NCBI RefSeq assembly: GCF_963169125.1
Contig: NC_084799.1
Span: 62,976,643-63,040,642, forward strand
Reading direction: 5' to 3'
From: Humulus lupulus
Taxonomy: Eukaryota; Streptophyta; Magnoliopsida; Rosales; Cannabaceae
DNA length: 64,000 bases
The position numbers were made by a program, and so were the translations under genes. This document shows, one piece after another, positions 36,033 to 48,067 of this stretch. How positions within the stretch are numbered: position 1 is the stretch's first letter; every line of letters starts with the position of its first letter. The notes under the pieces were generated by a model. It was given only the letters and a program-made list of their open reading frames with translations. It was not told the origin of the DNA and did not search any database.

Positions 36033-37013
36033 ACACTTGTCCGTAGACTTTGATATGAACATACTGAGGGTATCTACTCTCCCTGTTAAGCTTTGCACTT
36101 CTTTGATTATGGTAGGTGACTTCATGTTGATCAATGCTTTGATCTTCTCGGGGTTAGCCTCGATTCCACGTGAATTGGCTATGTATCCGAGAAACTTACC
36201 AGAACCAACTCCAAACGAGCACTTGAGGGGATTTAACTTCATGCGATACTTTCTAAGTATTGCAAAGCATTCCTCCAAGTCTTGAACTTGCCCTCCAGCT
36301 TCTTTGGACTTGACCAACATGTCATCGACATATGCCTCCATATTTTTGGCGATCAAGTCTCAGAACATGCCATTCACTAAATGCTAGTAGGTGGCTCCTA
36401 CATTCTACAAGCTGAATGGCATTACCTTATAATAGTACAATCCCTTATCTATCGGGAAGCTGGTATGTTCCTCTTCGGAAGGGTGCATACTTATCTGATT
36501 ATACCTAGAATATGCATCCATGAACAAGAATATTTCGTGTCCTGCAGTTGCATCGACCAGTTGGTCTATTATGGGTAGTGGGAAGTAGTCTTTGGGGTAG
36601 GCCTTGCTTAGTTCTGTGAAGTCCATGAATGTCCTCCACTTCTCATTTGGTTTTGGGACCAGCACGGGGTTTGATACCCAGTCTGGGTAGTAGGCCTCCC
36701 TTATAAAAATTTTCTCCTTGCACCGCTCGACCTCCTCCTTTAGGGCTTGAGATCGGTCTTTTTCAAGCAGTCTCCTTTTTTGTTGCACCGGTGGGTAGTT
36801 TTTGTCCACATTGAGGACATGGCTTATCACAGACAGAGAAATTCCAACCATGTCCTTATGTGACCAGGCAAAGACGTCCTGGTTCTTCTTCAAAAATTCT
36901 ACCAACCGTGCCTTAATTTCCAACTTTAGTTCCTTCCCGACTTTGATTACTCTAGTCGGGTCCTCCTCATCTAGTAGGACTTCGTCAAGATCTTTGATTG
37001 GTCCTACCCCCAT
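36033..37013 (-). pseudogene. Tat-lineage reverse transcriptase (truncated, two stops)
   Basis: On the minus strand the frame enters as LKLEIKARLVEFLKKNQDVF and AWSHKDMVGI, then WVSNPVLVPKPNEKWRTFMD and FPLPIIDQLVDATAGHE. It continues with the catalytic AYVDDMLVKSKEA (YVDD codons at 36332-36321) and NPLKCSFGVGSGKFLGY. Both RT halves align with Ty3/gypsy Tat RT. In-frame stops separate them near 36405 and 36357. The gene ends at 36033, where a Tekay-like LTR is inserted. RNase H and integrase, which should follow, are absent from the window. Confidence 0.85.
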
Positions 37014-37930
37014 GACTTCATCCCCAAAGTGAGGATCGATGTTGTTTCCCTCGCTTTGGGAAACTTGTTACAATAACAAATCTTCGTTAAAAGGAGCCCC
37101 CGACTCCAGCAGAGTGTTTCCTTCAATGTCAACTTCCATGTTGACAACTTCATCAATTCCTTCATTCCCTTCGCAGTAGGTTATTACCATGTTGTTTATG
37201 CATGGTCATTTCTTTGTCTTGACCAAGGACGCATTGTACCATTCATGTGCCTCCCTTTAGTTACCCTGTACGCATCCTTGCCCTGCGCTTGTGCAGAACT
37301 TCAAAGACAGATGCCAGATAGACGTTGTTGCGTGCAATGCCATCAGGAGGGGTCTCCTGAGCACTAAGATGTAAGCCAATAGCAATCTACCACCAGGAAC
37401 TTTGTCATCATAGTCTCATGCCTAGTGGCATCCCGCACCGTGACCGGTAGTCTGATAGTTCCTGCTGGTGCTAGCCATTCTCTCGTGAATCCATATATCA
37501 CTTGGGAACAAGGTCGCCGTGAGCTTCATCTTCTTGAGGGATGATTTGTAGATGATATCTACTGAGCTTCCCATATCCACCAAGCATCTCTTCACTCAGG
37601 CATTGGCGATTTGAATGGTAAGGACCAGAGGGTCATTGTGGGGGTACCTTACTTGCCTGGCGTCATCCTCCATAAAAGTGAGAGTTTCACATCCATACTT
37701 TGGATTTTTTGGAGACTGCTCCTCGATTGCCAGGCACTAGGAAGACTCCCATACCTCATGTCTTAGGGTCCTTATATATCGCTCAAGAGCATTGTTACTA
37801 TTGCCTACTATGTAGGGCCCCCCACATATGGTATCCAATGTGAAGTCCACGGCCTCTGGCTCCAGTGGTGGACTCATTTGCCTTCAGAACTCTGCATTCC
37901 TGCTAGGGGTTTTGGTCTTGACTCGGTACC
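37014..37930 (-). pseudogene. Tat Pol aspartic protease region, decayed
   Basis: The minus strand reads VDMGSSVDIIYKSSLKKM at about 37583-37530, corresponding to the D-[ST]-G-[AS]-S active site of the retrotransposon protease. The middle residue of the D-T/S-G triad is Met here (codons GAT ATG GGA at 37577-37569). Several frameshifts and stops occur on both sides. It sits between the Gag zinc motif and RT, as expected for a Gag-PR-RT polyprotein. Confidence 0.65.
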
Positions 37931-39799
37931 TTGAGAGTTTTCATGATCGAAGGAGAAACTCTGCCTCATCCTTCAACTGTTTGCACTCGTTTGTGCCGTG
38001 TCCATAGTCATTATGGAAATGACAAAACTTGTTCTTGTCGTTCTTTCCTTCTGAGCATAAGGGTGGTGGCTTTTGGTATGGTACCTCCTGGTATGTTGCC
38101 AAGTAAATCTCAACCCTTGATGTAGTCAGGACAATATAATTGGTGAACCTAGGATGGTAGGGCTGATGCTTAGGCTGTTTTTCGGTTGGTCCTGACATAG
38201 CCTTCTTTTCTCCACCCTGCTTGGCCCCTGACGTACTCCTCTTTTTATCATTGCCTCCATTGCTGCCCTGAGGGTTTGCGCTATTCTTGCCTGCCTTGAT
38301 AGTGGTTGTATGGTTTATGCCTTTTTCTTCCTTCATGACAGCGTCATCCAGCTTCATGTATTTGTCTGCTCGGTCCAGGAACTCCTGCAAGGTGTTGATG
38401 GGGTTCCTGTGTATGTTATCCCATAAGGGACTACGATAAATTATTCATGTTGAGATGGAAATGAACTTCCCTTCATCTCCTACTGTGGATGCTCGGTTTG
38501 CCTCCCTCATGAATCTTTGGATGTAGTCCTTTAGGGATTCATCCTTCCCTTGCTTGATGTCAGCTAGCTGATTGGCATAAATTGGTTGAATTCGTCCGAC
38601 ACTGAAGACCTTGAAAACTTCCTTCCTGAACTGCTCCCAGGAAGTGATGGATCCAGGTTTGAATTTCCAATACCATTCCTGAGCTGAGTCAGAGAGAGCG
38701 GTAAGGAATACCCTGCACCTATAATCATGCTCCACATCAAGTAACTACATCTGATCCTCAAACTTTCCAATGTGTCGTACTGGGTCCTTCTTCCTAGTGT
38801 ATGTTGGAAGTTTCAGGGTCTTTTTTTTTTTGGTGGTGGTTGAGCAGCTTGGATCTTGGTAATAAAGGAACTCCCACTTCTATGAGCCATCTCGATAATG
38901 AAAGGTTTCTTTGTCAGGGCCTGAACAACCATGGTGAGTGCATCTATTTGAGCTTGCACTACTGGTGGGATCATTGCTCCAGGTGAGGTAGACGTCCCTG
39001 GTACCCCCTCTTGAGCGTTGTTCCTCCTGTTGATGACCTCCCTCAGATCCTGAGGTTGTGCATCTTTTCCAAGCCTATCGAACACGGTACTAGTGTCCTT
39101 ACCCTTGTCGGTGCAATCCTTCCCTCGAGCCTCTCCTCCTACATGACTTTGAGACTTTGAGAGGTCATTTCCATTTCCTGTCATGCCTCTCAGATGTCTG
39201 ACCTTCCTCTCCTGTGTCATTTCATCTGTCCCCTTGGGAGGGGGCCTTCAGTTTGGTGACACTCTTACTCCGAGATGAAGTGTTATTCTTCTTAGTCATG
39301 GAGGAGGCAGTCTTAGACTGTGCCTCTTCATCCTGTCTCTGGGAAAGTGGCTCTGAGAGCGTCCTTGGGGTTCGACTCCTCCCCTGGGACTCCATGTACT
39401 ACTATCTCACATCCTTGCTGCTTTGGCCTGAGCCACCCTCACCGCCTGAGCAGCATCTTCAGCGTTAGCTCGGGCAAAGTGGGTAGCCGCCTCCAAGGCC
39501 ACAATAGCCTCCTGATGCCTCCAGTCAACTTCCTGCTCCCTCTGGATCATCCTCTGAATCTGGTCATCTACCTCATGCCATTGTCGTTCCATAGTCGCCC
39601 TCTAGAGGGCAATTTCTGCAGCAAAGGCCTCCATCCTCACCACAAATTGCGCCATCTCCTCCTAGTGAGCACCTTGTAGATCTTTCACATCATGTTGATC
39701 TCCAACCTCCATCTGAGGTTCGTTAACAGGATCGATGGGATCCTGAGTGGTGGAATCCCTAGGAGTCATCTTCTTTGTTTGACTGGGTTTTGGAGGCAT
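37931..39799 (-). pseudogene. Tat-lineage Gag (decayed)
   Basis: ATG at 39799 opens MPPKPSQTKKMTPRDS. A charged coiled coil follows (39592-39410: MERQWHEVDDQIQRMIQREQ), and then the capsid region at 38735-38445 with FLTALSDSAQEWYWKFKPGS, TSWEQFRKEVFKVF and ESLKDYIQRFMREA, typical of the retrotransposon Gag family (PF03732). A zinc-binding stretch FCHFHNDYGHGTNECKQLKD lies at about 38030-37970. Stops and frameshifts interrupt it, for example around 39220, 38813 and 38445. The start codon is 37 bp from the primer-binding site. This is the gag of the large minus-strand element. Confidence 0.8.
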
Positions 39800-39835
39800 T
39801 GTAAAACTGATGAAAGTGTGTTTCTTGATTTCTTA

Positions 39836-39856
39836 CCTTCAATGAAAGCACCAAAA
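39836..39856 (-). other. Primer-binding site region of the minus-strand Tat element
   Basis: On the minus strand TTTTGGTGCTTTCATTGAAG directly follows the LTR end GTCAACA. A TGGTGCTTTCAT-type sequence after the 5' LTR is common in Tat elements. I cannot name the tRNA with confidence. Confidence 0.55.
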
Positions 39857-40529
39857 TGTTGACTTGTGAAATTGACCAACAGTCATATGTACAGTATACG
39901 ACACCTTTTGAACGAAATAAATATAATATACGACTGAGTACAAATATCTCAAACAAATACACAGAAATTTTATAGTGGTTCAACCTTGTTCTGATGCACA
40001 GTAATAACCTAATCCACTTAGTCTTTAGTATTGAATCACTCGATAGAAAATTACACGGATGAACTGAAGTATTAACTTGTTACTAATTTTCCCAGAGTTT
40101 CTCCTCAAAAAATATCCCTCCCAGGATCGTCCAAAACAAATCCCCCATAAATGAAGCTCTGGGTCCTTTATTTATAGTACCTAGGGGCTGTTACATGATC
40201 CACAAGACTGTGGATCGTGGTTTGGTACACGATCATTGTGAGTGGAGATACGTGTCCACCTCCCCATGATTATGAGATTGTGGGCCTTCTCATTGTTTTT
40301 CTAGTGGTTGACAATGCACAATTGAAACCTTCGGGAATAGGCTAAGTCTTGGTTGATCTATGAGACTTAGGTGCTAGGCTTGATGACCCTTTAGAGCTTG
40401 GGTGCCAGGCTTGATGACCCTCTGGGTGCTAGGCCTGCTGATCTTCTGGGTGCTAGGCCTGTTGACCCTCTAGGTGTTAGGCCTGCTAATCTTCTGGGTG
40501 CTAGGCTTGATGATATTCTGGGTGCTAGG
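39857..40529 (-). mobile_element. 5' LTR of the minus-strand Tat element, main part
   Basis: The plus-strand left end TGTTGACTTGTG is the LTR 3' end next to the primer site. On the minus strand CTATAAATAAAGGACC near 40155-40170 provides the TATA box. The minisatellite at 40366-40530 matches the one in the 3' LTR at 19856-19970. A tandem Tekay-like element interrupts the LTR at about 40530, and the U3 start continues at 51677-51857. Confidence 0.7.
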
Positions 40530-40530
40530 C
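40366..40530. repeat. 24-bp minisatellite in the 5' LTR (about seven units)
   Basis: Units follow CTGGGTGCTAGGCCTGCTGA plus four bases. Because 24 is a multiple of three, a false frame with an LGARPxD period appears on the plus strand. The array is shared by both LTRs of the same element, so it was there before insertion. Confidence 0.75.
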
Positions 40531-40848
40531 CTTATCTTTGGCACTGTCAGTTGTATACAATGTATTATGTATTTCCATGTCGAGGGCATGGGTTGGAAGG
40601 AAACTCATGAGTTGAGTTGTGGGAATTTGGAGATTGAGGCTAAGTTATCCTGTAAAAAGTAGCTAGTCCAGATATGAGACAGAAAGAATAAGGTTCCGAG
40701 GAACAAAATTATATCTTGAGTTAACATATGTTACAGAGACAGTGAGGTTGAGGGAACAACCTGGGAAATTGGAATCAGTTGTATGGAATTTATGTTCTGG
40801 GCGGTTCAGATAAATTTTGAGGACGAAATTTCTGTAAGGAGGGGATAG
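40531..40848 (+). pseudogene. 3' end of Tekay-like chromovirus pol (left truncated)
   Basis: The sequence from GGCCTTATCTTTGGCACTG to AAATTTCTGTAAGGAGGGG is nearly identical to 50110-50424, which is the pol end of the neighbouring copy. Remnants of SLALSV..VLCISM correspond to the conserved LP..SxVHxVFHVSML just before the chromodomain region. A polypurine run AAGGAGGGGA precedes the LTR. The left edge is a truncation inside the Tat LTR. Confidence 0.7.
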
Positions 40849-43652
40849 TGGTAATACCTCGAATTTCCTAATGAGGTTTAGGACCTTGATTAGGAGGCCA
40901 GGAGGGCCATAATTGATTTATTATGTTATTAAATGATTATATGCATGTTTATGTGAATTATGTTATTATATGATGATAAATACATGCATATGGGTCCACA
41001 TTTTATTATAAGGGCATTTTGGTAATTTGGCCCGTTGAGGGCATGATTGTGTATTTTCTTGCATGTGGGTGAATTATAAATAATACCACATTATATGTGG
41101 ATTTTTTCGAGCCATTCGGCATGAGACGATCATGGAATGCAAGTTATCGGTCTAGTCATAACGAGGTTAGTTTCGGGGGTCGGGGTGAGTCTCGGGGTAA
41201 TTTGGTGATTAGAACGTTGCTGGGAATTAAAGGGTAACGGGATATGAATTGTTAGCATTTGAGAATATTGAGAATAACAGGAATTGGAGGGTGTTAATTA
41301 TAATTAACAAGATAGGCGAGAAATGATGATTTTACCCTTGGAAGCCTTTAGAGGGATTTAATTGACCTAGGGGTATTATGGTCATTTGACCAAGGGATTA
41401 TATCACACTAGAAGGCAGTGGAATTATAAAAAATAGAGCATCATCATCATCCTATCTCAACTTTCCCGTACACCATTTCTCCTCCTTCTTCCTTTCAATT
41501 TTTGAACACCATTTTGAAGAAACAAGCTAGGATATCAAAGGCAGGAGCTTAGAAACTTGGTTCATCCATTGAAGGGGATCTAAATCCAGCTTGAGGTAAG
41601 AAATAATCCATGAGCTTTAAGCTTTGCTCTGTTTTTCTTATAGTTTTGAGCTTATAGACTTTGAGGTGGATAGTTGAGAATTAGTGGAAGTTTTTGAGTT
41701 TGATTGCTTGGGTTTTGATGAGGGTGTGATGTAGATGAAGTTTAGGGGTTGAATTGGATGTTTTGGTAATGTTTGGGATTGGTTTGGAAGGTTGGTTACA
41801 AGGGAAATCGCAAGGAGAGAAAACCAAAAAGATTATGGTTTGTAATTGGCGCAGTAGCGCTAGGCAGGGCAGAGAGCCGGGTCTCTCTGACTTGAAATAG
41901 CACCTCAGCACCACCTAATAGCGCTGTAGCGCTGGTCCATTTTCCAGCAAGCCTATTTTAGGGCTCGGGATGACTTTTAAGGCTTGGGGATGGGTTCCTT
42001 TACCCCATTTGGGTAGACTGAGATTCCCGAGAGTGCAGGATTGATCTCGGGAGTGAGGTTTTAGATTATAAACCTATTTATGATTTATTTTATTGATGGG
42101 ATTCCAATTGGTTATGACTAGGTTACTGCTAAGGAACTAAAAAGGTCGATCATTCTCAATGGTTGTTCTTTTATTAATTCTCGCTCGAACCAGAGGTAAG
42201 AAAACTGCACCCTGTGTATATGACATGCATGGTTATTCTTGATGCATGTTGGACGTTTAAATGTGATGCATGTGATGCACGAGAAACATGTGATTAGGGC
42301 ATGTTGTGAATGTTGAATATGAGATTGATCAGAGCTTGAGTCTCTGTGTTTACGCATGATCCTAATTATGCTAGCAATTGTTAAGTAAGCATGTTGAATG
42401 CCCTATGCTTGGATATTTGTTATATGATATATGTTTGGTAGCATTGCTTACTTGTGTGTGGCACTGACTATTCAGGATCGGCACTGGTCGTGTATTAGTG
42501 ACCTGAGAGTCAGAAACGTCATAAGCGTCATGAACACAGAGCTGACAAAAAATTAGATCTAATCGATATCAGCGTTAAATGACTCAATGAGCGTTCATGC
42601 TAGACCGACCTCAAGTTCGATGAAAACTAAAAGTGCTTGTCTAGCCAAAGGCTAGTCATTTAGAGCCAGGGCTAGCGAACCCAGTGACTGTTTAGTCACA
42701 TGGTTATGGGTGCCAAGCCCCGTGTGACTTACCCATCAGTCACTCATCTGTTTAAGCTAGTGACTTACCCATCAGTCACTCAGTATGGTTTACCAAAATC
42801 TCAAGTGTTAAATCACTCATCTAATTGGAGCCATTGCAGGGAAGCCCAGGTGACGGTTTCGTCACACGGCTATGGGCACCGAGCCCCGTAGTGACTTGCT
42901 TTTTGGTTACTCATTATGGTTTAACAGAACCTCAAAGTGATATTCACTCATCTGTTCGGGGCTATAAGCTCTGTATGATCATTATGATCATCATTTGAAT
43001 GTCTTTGGGTGCTGAGCCCATGGTGACTTGCTTGTCAGTCACTCAGTATGGTTTACCAGAACCTCTAGTGTTAAATCACTCATCTGATTAGGATTGACTT
43101 GATATTCATCCAATCAGGAGGGCAGGATTTCTTATCCTGGATTCCCCAGCATTACCTGAATTCATTTGCATGTTTGAATAGAGTTATGTTTGCTAGGCAT
43201 GCAAGATATGATTTGATATCATGATATGATTGTTCATGAGCATATTGAGTTTTCTTGCTGGGCTTCGGCTCACGGGTGCTATGTGGTGTAGGTAAAGGCA
43301 AAAGAAACCTGGACCATCCTTGAGTTGGAGAGCTTAGGTGACGATGTGTACATATGCGGCTGCTCGACCGCCACGGCCAAGGGTTGAAAGAGGAACTAGG
43401 GTTAAACCCTGTTTTGCCACTTAGATCGGCTGGTTGTAAATATTTTCTTGTAATAGACCTTTAAATTATATTTTTGGGATCCCAATGTACATAGTAAACA
43501 TTCTAATGAAACGTTATATCTTAACTGAAATTTTTAATCCCTAAACTGCTAATCATACTTAGTTACACGATTTTGGCCAAATGACTCGATTAGAGAGTTT
43601 AGCACTGTTTATAAGGCACACCGTAATGGTCCCTGGAGTTTAGGGTGTTACA
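40849..43652 (+). mobile_element. Central LTR of a tandem Tekay-like chromovirus (2804 bp)
   Basis: It starts TGGTAATACCTCGAATTTCC (an extra G against TGTAATACC) after a polypurine tract and ends TTTAGGGTGTTACA. A pol end lies before it and a primer site plus gag after it, so it serves as 3' LTR of one unit and 5' LTR of the next. Internally (42660-43090) GTGACTT(A/G)C..(T/C)CAGTCACTCA blocks repeat several times. It is longer than the LTR at 50425 because that copy carries deletions. Confidence 0.8.
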
Positions 43653-43654
43653 AC

Positions 43655-43667
43655 TTGGTATTAGAGC
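43655..43667 (+). other. Primer-binding site of the Tekay-like element (tRNA-Met type)
   Basis: TTGGTATTAGAGC follows the LTR end after two bases. It differs by one base from TTGGTATCAGAGC, the complement of initiator tRNA-Met commonly used by chromoviruses. Confidence 0.8.
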
Positions 43668-44149
43668 GAGCCAAGGTTTATGGTTCCTGAAGACAAGCTG
43701 GGCTTGTACAATCGTCACTGAAGATAGCTTCACTCAGGGAATGGTAACTAATTCTATAGTTATGTGTTTAACTGCTTAAATAGAATGTAAATGCTTTACC
43801 TACATAGTGTATTAGGGAGCATGCGTTTCTGATAGAGTCTGGCTCTTGACTATATGATTATATGCTCCGTGAATATATATATATATATATATGAATATGA
43901 TCATATGATTACCTGCTCCATGAATATATATATATATAATTGTGATATTTGCATGCTAGAGTTAGAGGCATGGTATGAATGTTGGAAGACCAGGGATTAT
44001 GATCGATGTATGAATGCCATGGGCATGTTTATAGCACTGCAGTGATTTGCGAATGTGGTGCAGTAAGATTGTTCCCGTGGGGGGAAGCTCTTGATATGCT
44101 CATCATGATTAATGGGTCAAGTTATTGACTGCAGATTCAATTAGCAGGT
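43668..44149. other. 5' leader of the Tekay-like element
   Basis: Non-coding. Two TA microsatellites lie in a short duplication at 43860-43940. Confidence 0.5.
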
Positions 44150-45250
44150 TTGTATCCAAGGCAGATAATGAGGCTTGGTGGTGGTTATACTGAGGCTGGG
44201 AGTTTCAGCCAGGGGCTGAGTTCGTCATCTGCCCCTCAAAATTTCCAGCAAATATTCACAGATTTGCAATCAAGATTGCAGAGGCATGAGGAAGAGATCA
44301 AGTGTCTGAAGCAACAGCGGAACCTATTGGGAAACACTTCTTCCTTGGTTATGCCTGGAGTGGCATCAGCTTTGGCTCAGCCTAGGGTTGAGAGCAGATG
44401 GGAGTTTCTCTGTGGAAGATTACAGGAGTATTACCCTCCAGTCTTCGAGGGAGGCCTAGATCCATTCAGATCTGAGTAATGGATGGGCATGATCAGTTCC
44501 ATTCTAGATAGTATGGGGCTGGTAGGTCACGACAGGGTGGTTTGTGCGACATTTGTATTGTGGGATGATGCCCGGACGTGGTGGGAAGTAGTATCCCAGA
44601 CACGAGATGCAACTGTGATGGATTGGAAAGAATTTAGGCAGCAATTTAATGAGAAGTATTATTGTGATGTAGCCAAGACTGCTAAGATGAATGAGTTTGT
44701 GAATCTCGTTCAAGAAAAGGCATCAATAACCGAGTATGTTAGTAGATTTGATGGGTTGGCCTAGCTCGCTTTTGACATGGTACCCACAGATGTAGCTCGG
44801 AAGGAAAGGTTTACTCAAGGATTGAATCCTGGAATAGCTCGGGGCATTAGAGTTGCCCCAGTGCATGAATTCTCTACCTATGCTCAGGTGGTAGAAAAGT
44901 CTCTTGCTATTGAGAGAATAAGAGATGATAAGAAGAGTGCTAGGGAGTACGGAGCTCGGATAGTGGTACCTCCACTTATTGGAGCAAGCAAGAATGAAAG
45001 CGGGAAGAAAACTTATCCAATATGCACTCAGTGCAAGAAGCGTCATCTGGGAGAATGCCGAGCAAAGGCATGTTTCACATGTGACATGGTTGGGCATATT
45101 GTGAAGAATTTCCCAAGGCTAAGAAAGGATGGGCAAAAGGGGATGAACAGCTTGACTCCAGCTCGAGTGTTTATTACGAGGCAGTCTGAGTCTGAGACTG
45201 AGATTAGTTCCTCAGGGGTGGTAGGTCAGTTTTCTAGTCTTGATTTTTGA
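44150..45250 (+). pseudogene. Tekay-like Gag with defective zinc knuckle
   Basis: Consecutive frames give a coiled-coil N-terminus (DLQSRLQRHEEEIKCLKQQR), a YYPPVFEGGLDP start of the capsid region and WWEVVSQTRDATVMDWKEFR with QFNEKYY, a clear retrotransposon Gag domain (PF03732). TYPICTQCKKRHLGECRAKA and CFTCDMVGHIVKNFP follow. The final zinc-knuckle cysteine is Phe (KNFP for KxCP). Stops at about 44477 and 44762 disable it. It continues toward the protease but is interrupted by an inverted solo LTR at 45330. Confidence 0.85.
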
Positions 45251-45329
45251 GTTATGCTGATTGGTTTTGGTGCCATGTTGTTCCTTTGTTTGTCTCATAT
45301 AGAGAAGCATAAAGTTATTATGCAGATTG

Positions 45330-48062
45330 TGTAACGCCCCAACCCCAGGGACCGTTACGGTGTGCCTTGTAAACAGTGCTAAACTCGCTAATCGAGACAT
45401 TTGGCCAAAATCGTGAACTAAGTATGATTAGCGGTTTAGGGATTAAACATTTTGGTTAAGATGTAACGTTTCACTAGAACGTTTAATTTATACACTGGGA
45501 TCCCGAAAATATAATTTTCAGAGTTTATTACAGAAAATATTTACAACAGGCCGTTCTAAGCGGCAAAACAGGGTTCAACCCTAGTTCCACTTTAAACCTC
45601 GGCCGTGGCGGACGAGCAGCTGCATATGTACACATCATCACCTAAGCTCTCCAACTCAAGGATGGTCCAGCTTCCTTTTGCCTTTACATGCACCACGTAG
45701 CACCCGTGAGCCGAAGCCCAGCAAGAAAACATAATAAAGTGTAACATAGTTTTAGCAACGATAATAATAACCATTCAGGACTATCAGTCCAAGCAAATAG
45801 GTGACAATAGCCAAAAGTCACAATAATGAGCATCGCTCCTTCTAGCCATGTGACGATAGGGTCACCAGGGCTTAACTGACAAGTGATCCTTTCGTAAGTT
45901 TGATTAGGACAGGTGCATGGTGAATGGTCACCAACATAACCTTCCTCCCGACCCTAGAGTCGTGCAATGGACAGCGTCCCTTGGCCATGTGACAAACAGT
46001 CACCGGGGTCATATACCTTGGCCATAAACATCTGGTCGTAGACCAGGCAAGCGCTTATAGTTCTCATTGACCTTCCGGTCGGTCCAGCATTAATACCCCA
46101 TATGAGTCATTCAATGCCGACCTCGATTAGATCTAATCTTTAATCGGCCCGGCATTCACAACGCACTGCCACTTCTGACCCTTAGGTCGGTAAAACACGA
46201 CCAGTGCTCAGCCCGTGGTGAACTTAATTAATAAGTCACAGCTTCACAGACGGATCTGACACCATTGTCGATTCTGACTAATAAGTCAGCGCCATACACA
46301 GGTAAGCCATGCCACCAAACATATATCACATGTCCAATATTCATAAACAAGGTATCCAGCATGCTTACTTAACAGATATCAGTACAATTAGGACTATGCA
46401 TTAACACAGAGGCTCAAGCTCTGAACGATATCACACCCAGTATACAAAGCATGTCCTAATCACATGTTTCTCATGCATCATATGCAATATATCCAGCAAT
46501 CCAACATGCACCAATAACAGCCATGCATGTCACATTTAACAGTCAACCAACATGCATCAAGAATAGCCATGCATGTCATACATAATAATCAACCAGCATG
46601 CATCATAATAACCATGCATGTCATACATATTAATCAACCGGCATGCACCAATAATAACCATGCATGTCCCATATCCACAGGGTGCAGTTTTCTTACCTCA
46701 AAGTCGGGCTAGAACGATTAAAAGAACGACCCTTGAGAACGATCAACTTTTAGTCCTTTAGCGGTCACCTAGTCATAACCAAATATAAGGTATCATTAAT
46801 AAAAATGATAACTGAGGGTTCCCAAACCAAATCCCAGCCCCCGAGACCTCAAATACTACCCAACCGGGTACTAGGTCCAACCCCGAGGCCTATGGTTTGA
46901 ATCCCTAAGCTAAAAACCACTTTTTAGCAAATTTGGCCTTAAGGGCCGCGGCCCCCAAAAGCTGTGCCGCGGCACGCCCCCAAACAGAGAGGCCCCCATC
47001 TGCCAGACGCGCATGGGCCGCGGCACGCAAAAGCTGTGCCGCGGCACCCAGCCCAGTTCAGCCTAAAACCAGCACGCGAACTCAGAATTTGCCCCTGCGT
47101 TTTCCCTTAGAACCAGCCCCTCAAATTAGCCCAAAACCCCTTCCAAACACTCATTCAAACCTCTAGACACCACCCATAACCTCCCCTCATCAAAACCCAA
47201 TCTAATCACCCATCAAAACCCCTTTGAATCCAAACTTCCAACAAGAAATCAAAGCTGCAAAACTAAAGAAGAAAACAGAGTATCACCTGAGTTCAAAGGA
47301 TAAAACTCACCTCAAACACAGCTTTGAATCCCCTTTGATGGTTGTTACAGGTTTCCCTAGCTGCCACCTTTAATCCCCTAGCTCAACACCTCCATTTGAG
47401 CTCTCAAAATCCAAAGAAAGGTGAGGAAGGATGCTTGTACGGGATGGAAGGGAGAAAGAGAGGATATGCTCTGTTTTACTCTGCCTTGTACAGCCTACTA
47501 AACCTCATGTATATCCAAGCCAAATGACCTAAATGCCCCTAGGTCTTTTAAAGGCTTCTAAACATTCCCAAGGGTAAAATCGTCCTTTACAACCTATACC
47601 GTTAATCATAATTAACACTCTCCAATTCCCGTTATTCTCAATATTCTCAATCATCAATAAATCGTATCCCATTACCCTTTAATTCCCGGTAATGCTCTAA
47701 TCATTAAATTCACCCCGAGACTCACCCCGAGCCCCGAACTTAAACCCGTTATGACTAGACCGAACACTTACATCTCATGATCGTCTCATGTCGAATAGCT
47801 CGAACCAATCCACCTTATAATGTGGCTATATTAGTCAATCACAATCATGCACCCAAAATATACAATTACGCCCACAGTGGCCAAATTACCAAATTACCCT
47901 CATAATTAACATATGAGCCCATATGCATGCATTCACCATCATATAATAATTTAATTCACGTAAACATGCATATAATCATTAAATATTATAATAAATCATT
48001 TATGGCCCTCCCGGCCTCCTAATCAAGGTCCTAAACCTTATTAGGAAATTCGGGGCATTACA
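45330..48062 (-). mobile_element. Inverted solo Tekay-like LTR (2733 bp) flanked by GATTG
   Basis: The plus-strand ends are TGTAACGCCCCAACCCC and CGGGGCATTACA, the reverse complement of the LTR at 40849. Perfect five-base duplications GATTG lie at 45325-45329 and 48063-48067. It splits the Gag-protease region of a relative of the same family. A GC-rich block with GCCGCGGCAC motifs is at 46942-47050. Confidence 0.9.
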
Positions 48063-48067
48063 GATTG

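Noticed and set aside
40398..40610. Plus-strand frame with LGARPxD period
   Set aside because: It is the 24-bp LTR minisatellite read in frame, not a gene.
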